This document shows positions 45,406 to 54,896 of a stretch of DNA of 64,000 nt, piece after piece (the stretch's first letter is position 1; every line of letters starts with the position of its first letter). The notes under the pieces are model-generated. The model was not told the DNA's origin. It saw nothing but the letters and a program-made list of their open reading frames with translations, and did not search any database. Source of the stretch: Dyadobacter sp. NIV53 (GTDB taxonomy: Bacteria > Bacteroidota > Bacteroidia > Cytophagales > Spirosomataceae); contig NZ_CP081299.1 in the NCBI RefSeq assembly GCF_019711195.1, positions 6,296,501 to 6,360,500 of the forward strand, written 5' to 3'. The translations under genes and the position numbers were made by a program.

Positions 45406-46119
45406 TTGACAGCAGATCCATTACTCGAAATACTTTATCAGGATGCTGACCTGGTTGCGATTAATAAACCACACGGATTATTGGTACACAAAACGTCTAT
45501 CGCAGCAGATACGAATCAGTTTGCTGTTCAGATACTACGTGATCAGCTTGGGAAAAAGGTCCATCCGGTACACAGGCTTGACCGTAAAACAGGAGGTATT
45601 TTATTATTTGCGTTAAGCGAAGAACTTAACAGCCTCATGCAGCAGCAGTTTGCGGAGGGCCTGGTAAAAAAGAAGTACCATGCGATTGTCCGGGGTTTTA
45701 CCGAAGATTCCATGGAAATAGATTATCCATTAAAACGGGATGACGGCGTAGTGCAGGAAGCATTCACAGCTTTAAAAACACTTCGAAAAACAGAAGTTCC
45801 TCTGCAAATTGGCAAACATCCTACTTCACGTTTTTCATTGGTGGAGCTTACTCCGTCGACGGGAAGAATGCACCAGCTTCGAAAACACATGGCGCATATT
45901 TTTCATCCGATCATTGCAGACCGACCTCATGGCTGTAATAAACAAAATAAATACTTCAAAGAGCAGCTGGACATGGACACCATGTTGTTACATGCTATAG
46001 AACTGGAATTTAATCATCCGGTTACACAGAAACCAATCCACATTGAAGCAGATTACCAGCCTGAATTCAAACGAATGCTGAAAACTCTTGATTTTACAGT
46101 ATTTACATCTGAACTGTAA
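45406..46119 (+). CDS. truC: tRNA pseudouridine synthase, RluA family (TruC-like)
   Basis: 237 residues. The catalytic aspartate is in VHRLDRKTGGILLFA, with INKPHGLLVH upstream and the TPSTGRMHQLRKHMAHI segment downstream. No S4 domain is present, as expected for TruC (tRNA position 65) and small RluA relatives. The frame opens at TTG (45406), three codons after the stop of the previous gene in the same frame; a start at TTG is the best available. Confidence 0.85.
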   Translation: MTADPLLEILYQDADLVAINKPHGLLVHKTSIAADTNQFAVQILRDQLGKKVHPVHRLDRKTGGILLFALSEELNSLMQQQFAEGLVKKKYHAIVRGFTEDSMEIDYPLKRDDGVVQEAFTALKTLRKTEVPLQIGKHPTSRFSLVELTPSTGRMHQLRKHMAHIFHPIIADRPHGCNKQNKYFKEQLDMDTMLLHAIELEFNHPVTQKPIHIEADYQPEFKRMLKTLDFTVFTSEL

Positions 46120-46206
46120 ATAGTATCCTAGCGGATTAAAATTTAATTAATTTCAGTTACAACTAATTTGTATCACGTTGTGTCCTAATTAAAAAAACGG
46201 GATACA

Positions 46207-46746
46207 ATGAAGAATCTTATATTTCCTCTGCTTCTTGTAGTTTGTCTGCTGTCATGCCTGACAGATAACGGTGACGAACCAATTAACGGCATCAGCTTCG
46301 ATGGTACCGGTTACATTCCAGTATATGCAACTGCTGCCGAGCTCAGCGAAGTAAAAATCACTGATGCACTTGCCTTGGCAGATCCGGGGAAAATATATCT
46401 TTTAGATCCTTACATTTTTGTGAATGAAAGGGGAAAAGGAGTTCATATTATAGATAATTCTGATCCGAAAAATCCGAAAAATATGGCTTTTATTTCCATT
46501 TTGGGTAATTACGATATTGCAGCAAAGGACAACTGGCTGTATGCCGACAATGTTTCTGACCTTTTAGTCTTTGATATTAGTAATCCCAAAGCTCCCAGGC
46601 TGAATAAGCGTATTGCCAATGCCATTCCCGTAAATAATTATCCTCCTTTTCAGAATGTTTACTTTGAATGCGCCGATTCGAAATCGGGCATTATTGTTGG
46701 TTGGGAGAAGGTTCCCATGTCGGTAAGGCCGAAGTGTTACAGATAA
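46207..46746 (+). CDS. LVIVD-repeat lipoprotein
   Basis: 179 residues. Signal with lipobox cysteine LLSCL. Contains LVIVD-type units (KGVHIIDNSDPKNPKNMAFI, DLLVFDISNPKAPRLNK), probably forming part of a beta-propeller, and the family end KCYR. It is shorter than typical members (~400 residues) but has the family's C-terminus. The paralogous gene 46796-47560 follows. Confidence 0.78.
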   Translation: MKNLIFPLLLVVCLLSCLTDNGDEPINGISFDGTGYIPVYATAAELSEVKITDALALADPGKIYLLDPYIFVNERGKGVHIIDNSDPKNPKNMAFISILGNYDIAAKDNWLYADNVSDLLVFDISNPKAPRLNKRIANAIPVNNYPPFQNVYFECADSKSGIIVGWEKVPMSVRPKCYR

Positions 46747-46795
46747 ATATACAGTAAGATTTCAGTTTAAATTAAGCTTCTAAATCTGTATTGAA

Positions 46796-47560
46796 ATGAA
46801 AAAAATTACTCCCTTCTTATTCATAGGCATTGCCTTTATTGGTTTAATAATCCTGATAACCAGTTGTGATAGCAGTTCAGATTCTGCGGTCAGTCCGCAA
46901 ACCGGCTTAGGAGGCTCCATGGCTCGTTTTGCCATAACCGGTAACACCTTATATATTGTATCCAGGCAAAGCCTGGAAGTATATAATATTGCCAATGGCG
47001 GCAATCCTGTAAAAGCAGTAACAAAAAATATAAATGTAGGGATTGAGACCATTTTTCCATACAAAAACCACTTGTTTATCGGTGCTACGGATGGCATGTA
47101 CATTTACAATAATCTGACACCTGATAATCCAACATTGCTGACAAAATATACACATGTCCAGTCTTGTGACCCGGTCGTAGTTCAGGGGAATTACGCCTAT
47201 GTCACTTTACGCGGAGGAGTCGTTTGCAGAAACTGGGTTGCACAAAGCTCACTGGATGTTGTGGATATCAGCAATCCCGGAAATCCTCAGCTTATTAATT
47301 CCCAAAGTATGCAATCACCTTACGGACTGGGTGTGTCAGGAAAAAGATTATTCGTTTGTGAGGGTGATAACGGATTTAAGGTTTTGGATATCAGCGATCC
47401 ACAATTGCCTGTCATCAAGCATCATTTTACTGATCTTGCTTCTTATGATGTAATTGTAAAAAATAACCGGTTAATTATTACAGGAGCCAAAGGACTTTTT
47501 CAGTACTTGTACGACGAAGATGACAATGTTGAACTGTTGAGTAAAATACCGGTATTATGA
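46796..47560 (+). CDS. LVIVD-repeat lipoprotein
   Basis: 254 residues. Lipobox ILITSCDSSSD. Several beta-propeller-like units: NTLYIVSRQSLEVYNIANGGNPV, SSLDVVDISNPGNPQLIN and NGFKVLDISDPQLPVIKH. It is anchored to a membrane facing the periplasm or the surface. Its stop overlaps the start of the DUF3575-like gene by 4 bases (ATGA), so the three genes 46207-48255 form an operon. Function unknown. Confidence 0.78.
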   Translation: MKKITPFLFIGIAFIGLIILITSCDSSSDSAVSPQTGLGGSMARFAITGNTLYIVSRQSLEVYNIANGGNPVKAVTKNINVGIETIFPYKNHLFIGATDGMYIYNNLTPDNPTLLTKYTHVQSCDPVVVQGNYAYVTLRGGVVCRNWVAQSSLDVVDISNPGNPQLINSQSMQSPYGLGVSGKRLFVCEGDNGFKVLDISDPQLPVIKHHFTDLASYDVIVKNNRLIITGAKGLFQYLYDEDDNVELLSKIPVL

Positions 47561-48255
47561 ATTGTCGCATATCATTGCTTTTTATTTTTCTGCTGGTATT
47601 TCATTTTTCTCATGCTCAGATAGATCCTGATGAATCCAAAAATCATATTATACTGAAATGGTCCCCGCTTAGTCTGTTTGATATTGATAACACGGTGCAG
47701 TTGGGATTAGAAGTGCCGGTAAATGATAAATTTACTATTCAGCAGGATATCGGTTATGGCCATTCCGGTTTTAATGTCTGGTATGCTGATTATGAGAACC
47801 GTCCTGATATTGGTACCATAAAATCCAGGACTCAGCTCAGATATTATTTTTACGCAAAACCCAGATTCCGATCCTATCTTGCGGGAGAATATTTATTTAA
47901 AAGAGTAGTAAGGCAGGAAACCAAATGGGTAGGTATGGACTGTGTAGATAACGGCGGATGTTCCTATTTTTCGTATAAAAATGTAAAGCAGGGCAAATTT
48001 GTTAACGCCCTGCATGCAAAAATCGGATGGCAGTTTTACTTTTCCAACCGAACTTCTCTAGATTTATTTGTTGGCTTTGGGCTACGAAAAGCTCGAATAA
48101 GAACGCTGACAAAAGGTGTCGGAAATGTTGATTTTGATAATGGATGGGACTGGTGGATAAATGCTAATAACAACGATCCCCAAATCATTCCCAGTGTGTC
48201 AACAGGCTTTCATTTGGGCTTTGCATTAGGAAGATTTAAAAAGAAGGAAGACTAA
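47557..48255 (+). CDS. DUF3575-like outer-membrane protein
   Basis: 232 residues. Signal peptide (LLFIFLLVFHFSHAQ), then KWSPLSLFDIDNTVQLGLE and TGFHLGFALGRF, alternating hydrophobic/polar strands as in small outer-membrane barrels. The KWSP-LSL-DxD opening fits the DUF3575 type. It is translated with overlap from the LVIVD lipoprotein gene. It may be a membrane partner of the LVIVD lipoproteins; this is inference. Confidence 0.65.
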   Translation: MNCRISLLFIFLLVFHFSHAQIDPDESKNHIILKWSPLSLFDIDNTVQLGLEVPVNDKFTIQQDIGYGHSGFNVWYADYENRPDIGTIKSRTQLRYYFYAKPRFRSYLAGEYLFKRVVRQETKWVGMDCVDNGGCSYFSYKNVKQGKFVNALHAKIGWQFYFSNRTSLDLFVGFGLRKARIRTLTKGVGNVDFDNGWDWWINANNNDPQIIPSVSTGFHLGFALGRFKKKED

Positions 48256-48352
48256 TCTGATGCTTGTTTTTATTACCGCAACTAAGGTTTTATTACCATA
48301 GTTCCGGGCTGTCCAACTTTGGATGTTAAAATAAAACGGTTGAAAACAACTT

Positions 48353-50773
48353 CTATAACTTTACCTGTAGAGTCAAGTAATAGCCTCTTCCGTCTGAAGG
48401 CAAAATCCCTGGCCCCGGATATCCGGTTGCACGCCGGGTAAAGTACATTTCATTTCCGAGGTTATTGATACTGGCTTCTGCTTTGATTTTTTTCCATTCG
48501 TAAGAAAAACTCAGATCCATAATTTTATAGGAAGGTATAATTCCGACAACAGAAGATATTCCTCCATCCCGCGCATTGGTTGCATCCGAAAACTGATCGG
48601 TGAGATAGGTAAACTGGAAAGAGCCTTTCAACTTTTTGTAACCCAGGCGAAGTCCGGTTTTAAGATTTATCTTTGGGACAAATTCAACTTGATTTTCCTG
48701 TACACCCGGAATTTCGCTCTTTTTGTATTCCGATTTGATAAATGCAAAGTTCCCGAATAACACACCGCTCAGATCCTTACTTTCCGAATTATTGATACGC
48801 AGTAAATCGGCTTCTGCATAAGACTCCAGTCCCATTATAACTGCCTGTCCGACATTACTTCTCAATCTTAAAACACGGTTGCTTTCATCATAAAACTGTA
48901 CTTCACCAATACGGTTGTTATAATTTAGATAGAACAAACTTATATCGTAATTGTAGAATGAAGTTTGGTGGCTACGAATTCCAAGGTCTATCGAATAACC
49001 TTTTTCATCTTTCATATTGGGATCAATAACCGAAGACGGATTTGAAATGCGCATATCGCTAAAAGTAATCGAGCGGTAATTCTGAGAAATATTGGCATAC
49101 AAATCGAATTTTATTACCGGTTTATAGCTAAACCCGACACCGGCCAGAACGAATTGCCTGGAGTTTTTTCGTGACTCATCGGTATGAGAAATATTAATAA
49201 CATTGCCTGCAAGATCACGGGATATGTTTCCGTAAAAGCCATCAGCTGTTGTATTGATGTATTCAAACCTTACGCCTGGCGTTATTGAAAATTGGTCATT
49301 TACATAAATTATATTTTCTGCAAACGCAGAGACATTCCTGTTTGGAAAGCGGTAGTCGTAAGTGATGAATTTTTCAGGTTGTACAAATGTAAAATCAGCA
49401 TCTTTTCCCGTTGTGCCTTCTCCTTGCAGGCTGTGGTTGTATCCATAATAATACCGGCTTCCTATTAAAAGCACCGAAGGTATTTTTGCAAGATTATAAC
49501 GTTTCATATACCTGGCTTCGGCACCCCAGTTATTGAATTGTCCTTTGATCAGGTCCCTTGCGCTGCCATCGTCAATTGTTGCCACACGGTTGGGGCGGAA
49601 ACCCAGTGAATAACGATGCGCCGACAGACCAAATACTCTCAGATTGAATTCGCTCGTTGTGTTGAATTTATGGTCAAAATGTAAAGCGAACAGATTCCAG
49701 CCCACCTGAAACCAGTTTCTTTCCCGGTTCGTTTGTCTTGGATTTTCTTTAAACATGGCGTCTGAAAGTCCGCCGGGTTGCTGCGACAAATAATGCATAT
49801 GTGTTACATCCAGTCCGACAGAAGTTTTTTCTGTTAGTTGATAATCCAGATCTGTATAAAAAGTATAGCTGTCAAAGTGCGAGTTCTTCCGCCAGCCATT
49901 TGCTTTTTTATACTGAAAAAACGAATAATAACTCAGTTTTCCGACCGTTCCGCTCACGCTTGTCAAAGCATTATAAAAACCGAAAGATCCTGCGGTTTGT
50001 CGCGCGGCTACTTCTATATTTTTATTTTGAACGGGTTTTCGCATGATGAAATTGATGAGCCCGCCAAATTGTGTACCGTATTGCAGTGATGCTGCACCCC
50101 GTACGATTTGTATTTTTTCCACTGCTTCAACAGGCGGCGTGTAATAACTTTCGGGATAACCCAACGCATCTGCACTGATATCATAACCGTTTTGGCGCAC
50201 ATTAAAATTGGAAGTCCGGTTTGGGTCAAGTCCGCGGCCACCAATGCTGAGCTGTAAACCACCACCTTCATTTTCCCAGATATTAAGCCCGGCCACTCTT
50301 GAATAAATTTGTCGTGCATTGTTCGTTGACAGGTTGGCCACAAGCTGTTCGGGTGTTATCACTTCTGATTTTTTGCCTTCGTAAATTCCAAGGTTTTCAA
50401 CGCCTCTTAATCTTGAAAAACCAAAATCGGTCTGTTTCTCTTTTACAGTTATTTCCTCCAATGTCCCATCCATCGTTTCCACCTGCACAACGGTATAAAC
50501 ATTTGATCCTGCAATTAGTATTTTATGCTTTTGCGATTTGTATCCGTTGTAATCCGTTTGAAGATGGTAAGTTCCGTTTGGTAAATCAGGAAATGTAAAT
50601 AGCCCTTCTTCATCAGTAATTACACTTAAATTTTTATTTAGATAAACAGTACTTCCACTTACACCAGACGTGTCATGCCTTGAAATAATTTTTCCTGATA
50701 AACTAAATTGGGCAAATGCTGTTACGGAAAACAGGCACGCAAATATAAAAACACTAGAAACCTTTAATTTCAT
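48353..50773 (-). CDS. TonB-dependent outer-membrane receptor
   Basis: 806 residues from the ATG at 50773 (signal LKVSSVFIFACLFSVTAFAQ); a longer frame to 50848 is less likely. After the signal comes a CarboxypepD_reg-like domain (FSLSGKIISRHDTSGVSG), then the plug with YSRVAGLNIWENEGGG, GGRGLDPNRTSNF and VRGAASLQYGTQFGGLINF, and the 22-strand barrel. The sequence ends GRGYYLTLQVKL. There is no SusD gene beside it, and its companions (imelysin, DUF4856, HTTM) point to iron or metal-chelate import (inferred). Its start overlaps the 3' end of the HTTM gene by 20 bases. Confidence 0.92.
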   Translation of the reverse strand: MKLKVSSVFIFACLFSVTAFAQFSLSGKIISRHDTSGVSGSTVYLNKNLSVITDEEGLFTFPDLPNGTYHLQTDYNGYKSQKHKILIAGSNVYTVVQVETMDGTLEEITVKEKQTDFGFSRLRGVENLGIYEGKKSEVITPEQLVANLSTNNARQIYSRVAGLNIWENEGGGLQLSIGGRGLDPNRTSNFNVRQNGYDISADALGYPESYYTPPVEAVEKIQIVRGAASLQYGTQFGGLINFIMRKPVQNKNIEVAARQTAGSFGFYNALTSVSGTVGKLSYYSFFQYKKANGWRKNSHFDSYTFYTDLDYQLTEKTSVGLDVTHMHYLSQQPGGLSDAMFKENPRQTNRERNWFQVGWNLFALHFDHKFNTTSEFNLRVFGLSAHRYSLGFRPNRVATIDDGSARDLIKGQFNNWGAEARYMKRYNLAKIPSVLLIGSRYYYGYNHSLQGEGTTGKDADFTFVQPEKFITYDYRFPNRNVSAFAENIIYVNDQFSITPGVRFEYINTTADGFYGNISRDLAGNVINISHTDESRKNSRQFVLAGVGFSYKPVIKFDLYANISQNYRSITFSDMRISNPSSVIDPNMKDEKGYSIDLGIRSHQTSFYNYDISLFYLNYNNRIGEVQFYDESNRVLRLRSNVGQAVIMGLESYAEADLLRINNSESKDLSGVLFGNFAFIKSEYKKSEIPGVQENQVEFVPKINLKTGLRLGYKKLKGSFQFTYLTDQFSDATNARDGGISSVVGIIPSYKIMDLSFSYEWKKIKAEASINNLGNEMYFTRRATGYPGPGILPSDGRGYYLTLQVKL

Positions 50774-52100
50774 CGTTGAAGGGGATAATCCATGTTTTAT
50801 GCCAGAAAGAATCAGTCTCTTCGGCAAGGTTAGTATTGGAACGAACAATTGGTTTTCCTATCCGGCCGTTAAGAGCAACATACGAATCCACATAGATCTG
50901 TGGTTTATTATAACCTTTTTGTTCATAATAATCGTGAAGGATATGCGCATATTGCAAAAGCATATCCGGCTGCGTACTCACCATTTTCTCCTGCAAAGTG
51001 GTAAGGAAATTGTTATTATTAATTATTTCCTGCTTTCCGCGATCATCTCTTACGGTGAACTGTGCATAACCTGCTTTTTCCATGAGCATAACCCGCCATG
51101 AAAAGCGATAACCCTCCTCGGTCCAGAAAAGCTCATCAGGATATAACAGGTACCGAAACGGGAATAAAAGCTGGATTGTAAAAAATAACACCAAACCGGA
51201 GTGCAGGACGAGGGCCGAAATGGGAGAAAAAACATAGTTTTTTGCCGGTCTTAAAAAATTAGGTTCAAACTGAAAAGCAGAGCCTATTGCAGTGATCAGG
51301 TTCTGATGGAATCGTCCTGAAAAGAAGATCAGCGCCGTGACAATCATTACATAAGGAAACATACCGATTGGAAACAAAAGCGCAGTAAGCAAGTGAAATA
51401 AGACAACAGTCGCATAAGCAAATGGCCTGGTTTTCCTGTTCCATAGTAAGAACCCGATGCTTAAATCATACAGGCAGCCAAACCAGCTGAATACAAATGG
51501 AACCCAGAAGGAATTAAATAAAGATCCGATCACAGGCATGTCGTTTCTCGCTGGCAGCCATATTTTCAAAGGTAAAGCGAGTAAGAGCCAGTCACTGTTC
51601 AGTTTGGCCAGCCCTGCATAGAAATATAAAATACAAACCATCAGCCGGATAGAATCAATGCACCATGCCGGAATTTTATCAGACCTTAATGTTTTTTTTC
51701 TGAAACTATCTACTGAAAAACAGACATGCGCAGGCAGGAAAATGAGCAGAAAACAAATCAGGCTTACAAAATAGTAATGATTTAAATAAGTGGATTTGTC
51801 AATGAGCTCAATGTAAGTAAAACTCAAAAATAAACCGGCTGCTGCCCAGCGATATAAAAAACCCAACGCTACAAGAAGTGCGCATATTCCGCAAATTGCA
51901 AATAGCAAGTAAGTATTTTCACCCAATGGTTTTACAAATTCAAATCCGTAGTAAGGGAAAAAATGCAGAGGTTTAATGTACAGCTCTTCTATCCAGCCTT
52001 TGTTCCAAAAGCGTATTATACTGGCCAGTATCATAAATCCAAACAGGATCCGGAATACAGCAAGCGGTGCGGCAGAAGTGTATTTTTGTAAATAGGGCAT
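50754..52100 (-). CDS. HTTM-domain membrane protein (vitamin K carboxylase-like)
   Basis: 448 residues from the ATG at 52100 (an upstream TTG at 52109 is also open). About eight to nine hydrophobic segments in the first 290 residues (FRILFGFMILASIIRF, YLLFAICGICALLVALGF, IRLMVCILYFYAG). The HTTM hallmarks are YFYAGLAKLNSDW and FHLLTALLFPIGMFPYVM. The C-terminal ~140 residues are a soluble extension (WTEEGYRFSWRVMLMEKAGYAQF) seen in the family. HTTM proteins are distant relatives of gamma-glutamyl carboxylase; the role in this operon is unknown but its place before the receptor gene is repeated in related bacteria, to my knowledge. Confidence 0.82.
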   Translation of the reverse strand: MPYLQKYTSAAPLAVFRILFGFMILASIIRFWNKGWIEELYIKPLHFFPYYGFEFVKPLGENTYLLFAICGICALLVALGFLYRWAAAGLFLSFTYIELIDKSTYLNHYYFVSLICFLLIFLPAHVCFSVDSFRKKTLRSDKIPAWCIDSIRLMVCILYFYAGLAKLNSDWLLLALPLKIWLPARNDMPVIGSLFNSFWVPFVFSWFGCLYDLSIGFLLWNRKTRPFAYATVVLFHLLTALLFPIGMFPYVMIVTALIFFSGRFHQNLITAIGSAFQFEPNFLRPAKNYVFSPISALVLHSGLVLFFTIQLLFPFRYLLYPDELFWTEEGYRFSWRVMLMEKAGYAQFTVRDDRGKQEIINNNNFLTTLQEKMVSTQPDMLLQYAHILHDYYEQKGYNKPQIYVDSYVALNGRIGKPIVRSNTNLAEETDSFWHKTWIIPFNDEIKGF

Positions 52101-52160
52101 AGGCCACAAGGCTATCAGCCAAAGCTCATTGCAAAAAGCTATGAGCCAACAGCTTTTTGA

Positions 52161-53297
52161 TTAATCTCCGTCGTTGTCTGTGTATGTAATGGTAATGCTC
52201 ATCGCAGAAGTCATGTCAACTTTCAGCATCCGGACAGCTTTTTGCATTTCGGTATAAGTATCTTTCATGGCCTGGTTATTGGTCAAAACCTCTTCATAAA
52301 AGTTTGGATTTAAAGCATCAACCTTCTTTTTGCTTGCGTCAAATTGCGTATTGATCATATCGCTGAGCGTGGTACCAGTACTGCTGTCTTTTGCTCCCAA
52401 GCCATCCAGATAACTTTTCAGGGAAGGCCCGTTAACTCCGGTTTTCAAGTTTTTACCATTAAAGAAATCAACAACAGCCTGATGAGCAGCCTGTGCAAGA
52501 CTTTGAGAAATATCTTTTTTATAAAATCCTTCTACTTTTTCAGCGGCTGCAACACCATTTAACATAGCCCCCGAAGGAATGCCGATTTTACCCGAACGGA
52601 TATATCTTTCATAATGTAAAATGTAGCCATTCACCAGCTCACCCATGGGAGAACCAGTATCCGTTCCGGTTTTAGTAATAAAGTCTTCATGGTAATTTCC
52701 GTTCCATTCAGTTATTACATTTTGAATCAGATGATCCATGTGCCCGGTAATGCGCGTTAAGTAAGCAAGGCGTTTGGAACCATCCGATGCGGATGTATAC
52801 CAGGTGATAATTTCTGCATCCGTTTTGCCAACTCCGTTTAGCATATAATCGAGTGCCGGAAATCCCTGCTTGTCATACGAAGCAGTTACTTCAAGATTTT
52901 CAGAAGGATTGTTGATATAGGCAATAATTCCCTGAACATTGGCAGGATAAATATTATAATAATTTCGGATTGCATTCCTGGCTCCCGGGCCAAAATCAAA
53001 CAGCTCGGATTTTTGCCATTCGATGTATGCAGCTACCCAGGCGCTGCGGAATTCGGTGAGTGTTGTAATATCAGGTTTGGCAGTGAAAGCCTGGGATTTG
53101 GCCAGCATCACATCAAACTTAGTTTTAAAATTGGCGTACGACGGGATAATAACATTGTCGGCCAGGTTAGTAAGTACGGCCTTGCGGTCCTTATTCAGAT
53201 CAGGTTGGGTTACATTGGTTTCACTGTCCGAACATGCCCAGGCTGATAGTCCTGCGAGGAGGAAAATGCCTGCTTTTTTCCAGAGTTTTTTAGTCAT
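52161..53297 (-). CDS. Imelysin-family lipoprotein (iron-regulated protein A type)
   Basis: 378 residues from the ATG at 53297 (a GTG lies one codon upstream). Lipobox in LLAGLSAWACSDSE. The imelysin (peptidase M75) domain fills the rest: VIIPSYANFKTKF, FRSAWVAAYIEWQKSELFDFGPG, FPALDYMLNG, ITGHMDHLIQNVITEW and a C-terminal MQKAVRMLKVDMTSAM. These surface or periplasmic proteins bind iron or other ligands; peptidase activity is not established. It starts 78 bases after the stop of the DUF4856 gene and precedes the HTTM and receptor genes. Confidence 0.85.
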   Translation of the reverse strand: MTKKLWKKAGIFLLAGLSAWACSDSETNVTQPDLNKDRKAVLTNLADNVIIPSYANFKTKFDVMLAKSQAFTAKPDITTLTEFRSAWVAAYIEWQKSELFDFGPGARNAIRNYYNIYPANVQGIIAYINNPSENLEVTASYDKQGFPALDYMLNGVGKTDAEIITWYTSASDGSKRLAYLTRITGHMDHLIQNVITEWNGNYHEDFITKTGTDTGSPMGELVNGYILHYERYIRSGKIGIPSGAMLNGVAAAEKVEGFYKKDISQSLAQAAHQAVVDFFNGKNLKTGVNGPSLKSYLDGLGAKDSSTGTTLSDMINTQFDASKKKVDALNPNFYEEVLTNNQAMKDTYTEMQKAVRMLKVDMTSAMSITITYTDNDGD

Positions 53298-53374
53298 CAC
53301 TTAAATGATAATAGTGGGCCGGTTGCAATATGATTGCCGCCAGCCCACTTTAATTTTATAATAAGAACGAAGAT

Positions 53375-54550
53375 TTACAACTTGAATTTCGCTTTGATGG
53401 CGTCAGAAGCTGTTGTAATTTTTGTTGGAGTCAAATCCCAGAAACCGTTTTCAGAACCAACCAGCCCAAGAAGGATCTGATCAGAGAAAGCAGGTGTTCC
53501 ACCATTGATCGTCAGAAAGCGAAGAGAATAAATAAAGCCAAGGCCTTCTCCAATTGCATGTGCTTTTATTGCATCCGTAGCACCATTTCCCCATTTGCCC
53601 AGATAACCAACTGCTGCTGCTGCAATTGCTTTTTCAAATGCTGCTTTGATAAAGTCAGCTTGCTTTTTTAATTCAGCTGTATCGTTGTTCACGATCGCTG
53701 CACGGCCTTTCAAAAATGCAGGATAGATCTGAGCATATTCTGCTTTGTTATATTCCCAAACATAAGAACCCAAAGCAAATTCGGTAGTTCCTCTCACATC
53801 GTTGGTAGAACCAGTCAAATAAACAGGATTTAAGGTAAGTAATCCATATGCTTCGTCCCAGTTTTGTTCAAGCTGCGTATAAAGTTTTCCGCTAACTACT
53901 GTTTTGTTATCGGCCTCAAGACCTTTTGTCAATAAAACATTGGCAATGTAATCGTATTCCAATGAGCCAATTAACGACTTCTGGATAATTTGTATCGGTT
54001 CAATACCCTGTGCATTCACCAGGTAAGTTCCCAGTTTCCCTGCTTTTCCTTTTTCAGCAACTGCCGTTACCGATTTGCTTGTAGCTGCTGTTTCGGTAAA
54101 CAATGTTTCGAATCTCACACGTACTGCTTCTGCATCAGCTGCTGGCCATGAAGTTGCTACTACATTCCGCAATTGTACCCCGGAAGTATTCAGTTTGGTA
54201 CTATCCGCGAAAGCATTACCTGTATTGGCAAACATGTTTTTGAGTACAGCTGCGTCAATTTCTTTATTATCACGAATAGAAGTACTGATGAGGGTATTCA
54301 ACGCCTGGAACATCCTGTAGCGATTGTTTCCATTGGATAAATCAACAGTTGATTTACCGGCTGCGTCTACAAAAGGAGTCGAGTAGGGCGTCGTTGCTGT
54401 AAGCGTAGCATAATCAATCTTAGTACGCAGGTTGACAACTACGGGAGGTACAACATCGGGAGCTACATCGTCATCGCTGCACGAAAAAATACCTAATGAA
54501 AGTACTGATGCAAAGAGTAGGGCAGGAATGCGTAAATTTTGATAAAACAT
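53375..54550 (-). CDS. DUF4856 lipoprotein
   Basis: 391 residues. Lipobox LSLGIFSCSDDD. The DUF4856 domain begins KIDYATLTATTPYSTPFVDAAG and includes NNRYRMFQALNTLI, KLGTYLVNAQGIEPIQIIQKSLIG, LEQNWDEAYGLLTLNPVY and a terminal EGLGFIYSLRFL. The family accompanies imelysins in this phylum. It is the first gene of the four-gene operon and has a strong promoter upstream. Confidence 0.87.
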   Translation of the reverse strand: MFYQNLRIPALLFASVLSLGIFSCSDDDVAPDVVPPVVVNLRTKIDYATLTATTPYSTPFVDAAGKSTVDLSNGNNRYRMFQALNTLISTSIRDNKEIDAAVLKNMFANTGNAFADSTKLNTSGVQLRNVVATSWPAADAEAVRVRFETLFTETAATSKSVTAVAEKGKAGKLGTYLVNAQGIEPIQIIQKSLIGSLEYDYIANVLLTKGLEADNKTVVSGKLYTQLEQNWDEAYGLLTLNPVYLTGSTNDVRGTTEFALGSYVWEYNKAEYAQIYPAFLKGRAAIVNNDTAELKKQADFIKAAFEKAIAAAAVGYLGKWGNGATDAIKAHAIGEGLGFIYSLRFLTINGGTPAFSDQILLGLVGSENGFWDLTPTKITTASDAIKAKFKL

Positions 54551-54629
54551 GATTTTTATAAATAATTGTTAGAGATGATTATCGGTGCAGCATTTCCAAT
54601 CATTATCTGGATTAATACTAAACCGGTGA

Positions 54630-54661
54630 CAAACATATAGATTATTTAGAATTAGAACAAA
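54630..54661 (-). promoter_or_regulatory. Promoter of the DUF4856-imelysin-HTTM-receptor operon
   Basis: On the gene strand, TTTG (54658-54661), a 20-base spacer, then TATGTTTG (54630-54637): a full match to the -33/-7 consensus of this phylum. It lies about 80 bases upstream of the ATG at 54550. Confidence 0.7.
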
Positions 54662-54672
54662 TTATATTTGTT
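54656..54672. promoter_or_regulatory. Dyad overlapping the -33 box (operator candidate)
   Basis: AACAAAT-TAT-ATTTGTT, a perfect 7-base inverted repeat with 3-base centre, sits on the -33 box of the iron-type operon promoter. A repressor bound here would block transcription. It does not resemble the classic Fur box. Confidence 0.45.
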
Positions 54673-54832
54673 GATAAGAGGTTCGCCTGAATTCATTTAT
54701 TTTTTGATTGTAATGTAAAACAGGAGTATGTGTCTGGAATTGAATTATTTAAATAAAAGAATATACGTTTTGCGTACACGGGATTCATTAAATTTTTGTC
54801 TGTATTTTATTGTAAAATACCTGAAAAATGAA

Positions 54833-54873
54833 AATTCCCGGACTAACAGTTTGTTACTGTTAATCCGGGAATT
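54833..54873 (-). terminator. Terminator behind msrB
   Basis: 18-base stem (54833-54850 with 54856-54873, one wobble), 5-base loop, followed on the minus strand by TTTTCATTTTTC. It lies 24 bases beyond the msrB stop. Confidence 0.8.
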
Positions 54874-54896
54874 ATAATCCTGTTTGTTTCTTTATA

